NCBI GenBank assembly: GCA_026399835.1
Contig: JAPLQE010000075.1
Location: 1-33,753, forward strand
Length of the DNA stretch: 33,753 nt
Source: Burkholderiales bacterium
Lineage (GTDB): Bacteria; Pseudomonadota; Gammaproteobacteria; Burkholderiales; Burkholderiaceae_E
Direction of reading: 5' to 3'
The translations under genes and the position numbers were made by a program. A model generated the notes under the pieces. The model was not told where the DNA came from. It saw only the letters and a list, made by a program, of their open reading frames with translations, and did not search any database. Shown here piece by piece: positions 32,514-33,753 of the stretch; position 1 is the stretch's first letter, and every line of letters begins with the position of its first letter.

Positions 32514-33753
32514 GGTCGACGAGCGCCTGGCGGCCGACGGTGCCGTCGTGTGTCCCCTCGACGACGCCGCGGCCCGCGCCGGGCTGCAGGCCGCGTTCGA
32601 CCGTGGCCTGCGTGCCGTGGCGATCGTGCTGATGCATGCCTATCGCTTCCCCGAGCACGAGCGCCGGATCGCCGCGATGGCGCGGGCGATCGGCTTTCCC
32701 CAGGTGTCGGTGTCGCACGAGGTCTCGCCGCTGATCCGCTGGGTGGCGCGCGGCGACACCACGGTGGTCGACGCCTACCTGTCGCCGGTGCTGCGGCGCT
32801 ATGTCGAGCGGGTCGCCTCGGGCATGCCGGGCGTGCGGCTGCAGTTCATGCAGTCCAACGGCGGGCTCACCGACGCGCACGCCTTCCAGGGCAAGGACTC
32901 GATCCTGTCGGGCCCCGCCGGCGGCATCGTCGGCATGGCCCGCATCAGCGAGGCGGCAGGCTTCGACAAGGTCATCGGCTTCGACATGGGCGGCACCTCG
33001 ACCGACGTGTCCCACTACGCGGGCGAGTTCGAGCGGGTCTTCGACACCCAGGTCGCCGGCGTGCGGCTTCGCGCACCGATGATGAGCATCCATACCGTCG
33101 CCGCCGGCGGCGGCTCGATCCTGCATTTCGACGGCGCGCGGATGCGCGTCGGCCCGGACTCGGCGGGCGCCAACCCCGGCCCGGCCTGCTACCGGCGCGG
33201 CGGGCCGCTCACCGTGACCGACGCGAACGTCATGCTCGGCAAGGTCCAGCCGGCGCATTTCCCGCACGTGTTCGGCCCCGCGGCCGACCAGCCGCTCGAC
33301 CGGGACGCGGTGGTGCGCGGCTTCACCGCGCTGGCAGCGGCGATCGGCCGCGCCACCGGCCGCGACATGACGGCCGAGCAGGTCGCCCAGGGCTTCGTCG
33401 ACATCGCCAACGCCAACATGGCGAACGCGATCAAGAAGATCTCGGTGCAGCGCGGCTACGACGTCACCCGCTATGCGCTGACGGTGTTCGGCGGTGCGGG
33501 CGGGCAGCATGCGTGCGCGGTCGCCGACCAGCTGGCGATGTCCACGGTGCTCGCCCATCCCCTGGCGGGTGTGCTGTCCGCCTACGGCATGGGGTTGGCC
33601 GAGCAGGCCGTACTGCGCGAGCGCTCGGTCGAGCGCCGGATGGACGATGGCGGGCTCGAGGACGGGCGCGCCCGGCTCGAGGAGGTCGAGGCGCAGGCAC
33701 GCGGCGAGCTCGCGGCGCAGGGCGAGCCCGCCGAGCGCCTGCGCGCGCTGCGG
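32389..33753 (+). CDS. Hydantoinase/5-oxoprolinase family protein, main part (runs off the right edge, probably a broken gene)
   Basis: An open frame of 455 codons reaches the window edge. From [27 protein letters not shown] it follows the HyuA/5-oxoprolinase family: [31 protein letters not shown], the second phosphate motif [41 protein letters not shown], and [16 protein letters not shown]. Such enzymes open 5-oxoproline or hydantoins in an ATP-dependent step; full-length proteins have about 1200 residues when fused to the HyuB part. An ATG exists at 32389, but the true N-terminus lies in another frame (32238), and the stretch with the conserved GTTVATNALLERKG motif is missing. Without it, activity is doubtful. 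Confidence 0.8.
   Translation, partial: MPLLLVVTRGFADGPRIAYQNRPRLFDRRIVLPELLHREVLEVDERLAADGAVVCPLDDAAARAGLQAAFDRGLRAVAIVLMHAYRFPEHERRIAAMARAIGFPQVSVSHEVSPLIRWVARGDTTVVDAYLSPVLRRYVERVASGMPGVRLQFMQSNGGLTDAHAFQGKDSILSGPAGGIVGMARISEAAGFDKVIGFDMGGTSTDVSHYAGEFERVFDTQVAGVRLRAPMMSIHTVAAGGGSILHFDGARMRVGPDSAGANPGPACYRRGGPLTVTDANVMLGKVQPAHFPHVFGPAADQPLDRDAVVRGFTALAAAIGRATGRDMTAEQVAQGFVDIANANMANAIKKISVQRGYDVTRYALTVFGGAGGQHACAVADQLAMSTVLAHPLAGVLSAYGMGLAEQAVLRERSVERRMDDGGLEDGRARLEEVEAQARGELAAQGEPAERLRALR

Overview
The window is GC-rich chromosomal DNA with densely packed genes. The core gene order (maf/yceF, yceD, rpmF, plsX, fabH, fabD, fabG, acpP, fabF, degP, lepA, lepB, rnc, era, recO, pdxJ, acpS, uvrC, pgsA, tRNAs) and the protein sequences point to a betaproteobacterium, most likely Burkholderiales. 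This comes from gene order and family recall, not from a database search. I see no insertion sequence, prophage, integrase or CRISPR array. No stretch longer than 300 bases lacks a gene.

Region 1 (1-8063) is the ribosome/lipid synthesis block. A leftward group holds the start of an unidentified gene, an RsmI-like methyltransferase and a Maf-family pyrophosphatase (yceF). A rightward group holds yceD, rpmF (bL32) and a nearly complete type II fatty-acid synthesis operon: plsX, fabH, fabD, fabG, acpP and fabF.

Region 2 (8077-19949) is a long rightward series for envelope quality control, translation, RNA processing and repair. In order it holds a YgfX-like membrane protein, a DegP/MucD protease, lepA, lepB, a DUF4845 pilin-like membrane protein, rnc, era, recO, pdxJ, acpS, uvrC and pgsA. 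Many of these genes overlap or are separated by only a few bases. The sigma-E genes rpoE, rseA and rseB, which usually sit between fabF and degP in this lineage, are absent here.

Region 3 (19950-25015) carries tRNA-Gly(GCC), tRNA-Cys(GCA) and tRNA-Leu(TAA), interspersed with an unrecognised six-helix membrane protein and a small conserved hypothetical protein. Then come nicotinamidase (pncA), an EamA-type exporter, a leftward periplasmic GDSL esterase (tesA-like) and, divergent to it, a YbbA/LolD-type ABC ATPase without a permease.

Region 4 (24990-33753) is the accessory part. A leftward operon encodes a TRAP transporter (dctP, dctQ, dctM), a DadA-like D-amino-acid dehydrogenase and the metabolite-repair enzyme Nnr. 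Divergent from it, a MarR-like regulator is followed by an Asp/Glu/hydantoin racemase and a hydantoinase/5-oxoprolinase gene that runs off the right edge. The 148-bp divergent gap holds an 18-bp palindrome and a tandem repeat that overlap both predicted promoters. Together these look like a regulated uptake and breakdown system for a cyclic or D-configured amino-acid derivative; pyroglutamate is the best guess. The oxoprolinase gene as written has lost an internal segment of about 40-45 residues with a frame change, so it is either a fresh pseudogene or an assembly error. This cluster is the best candidate in the window for something not yet described.
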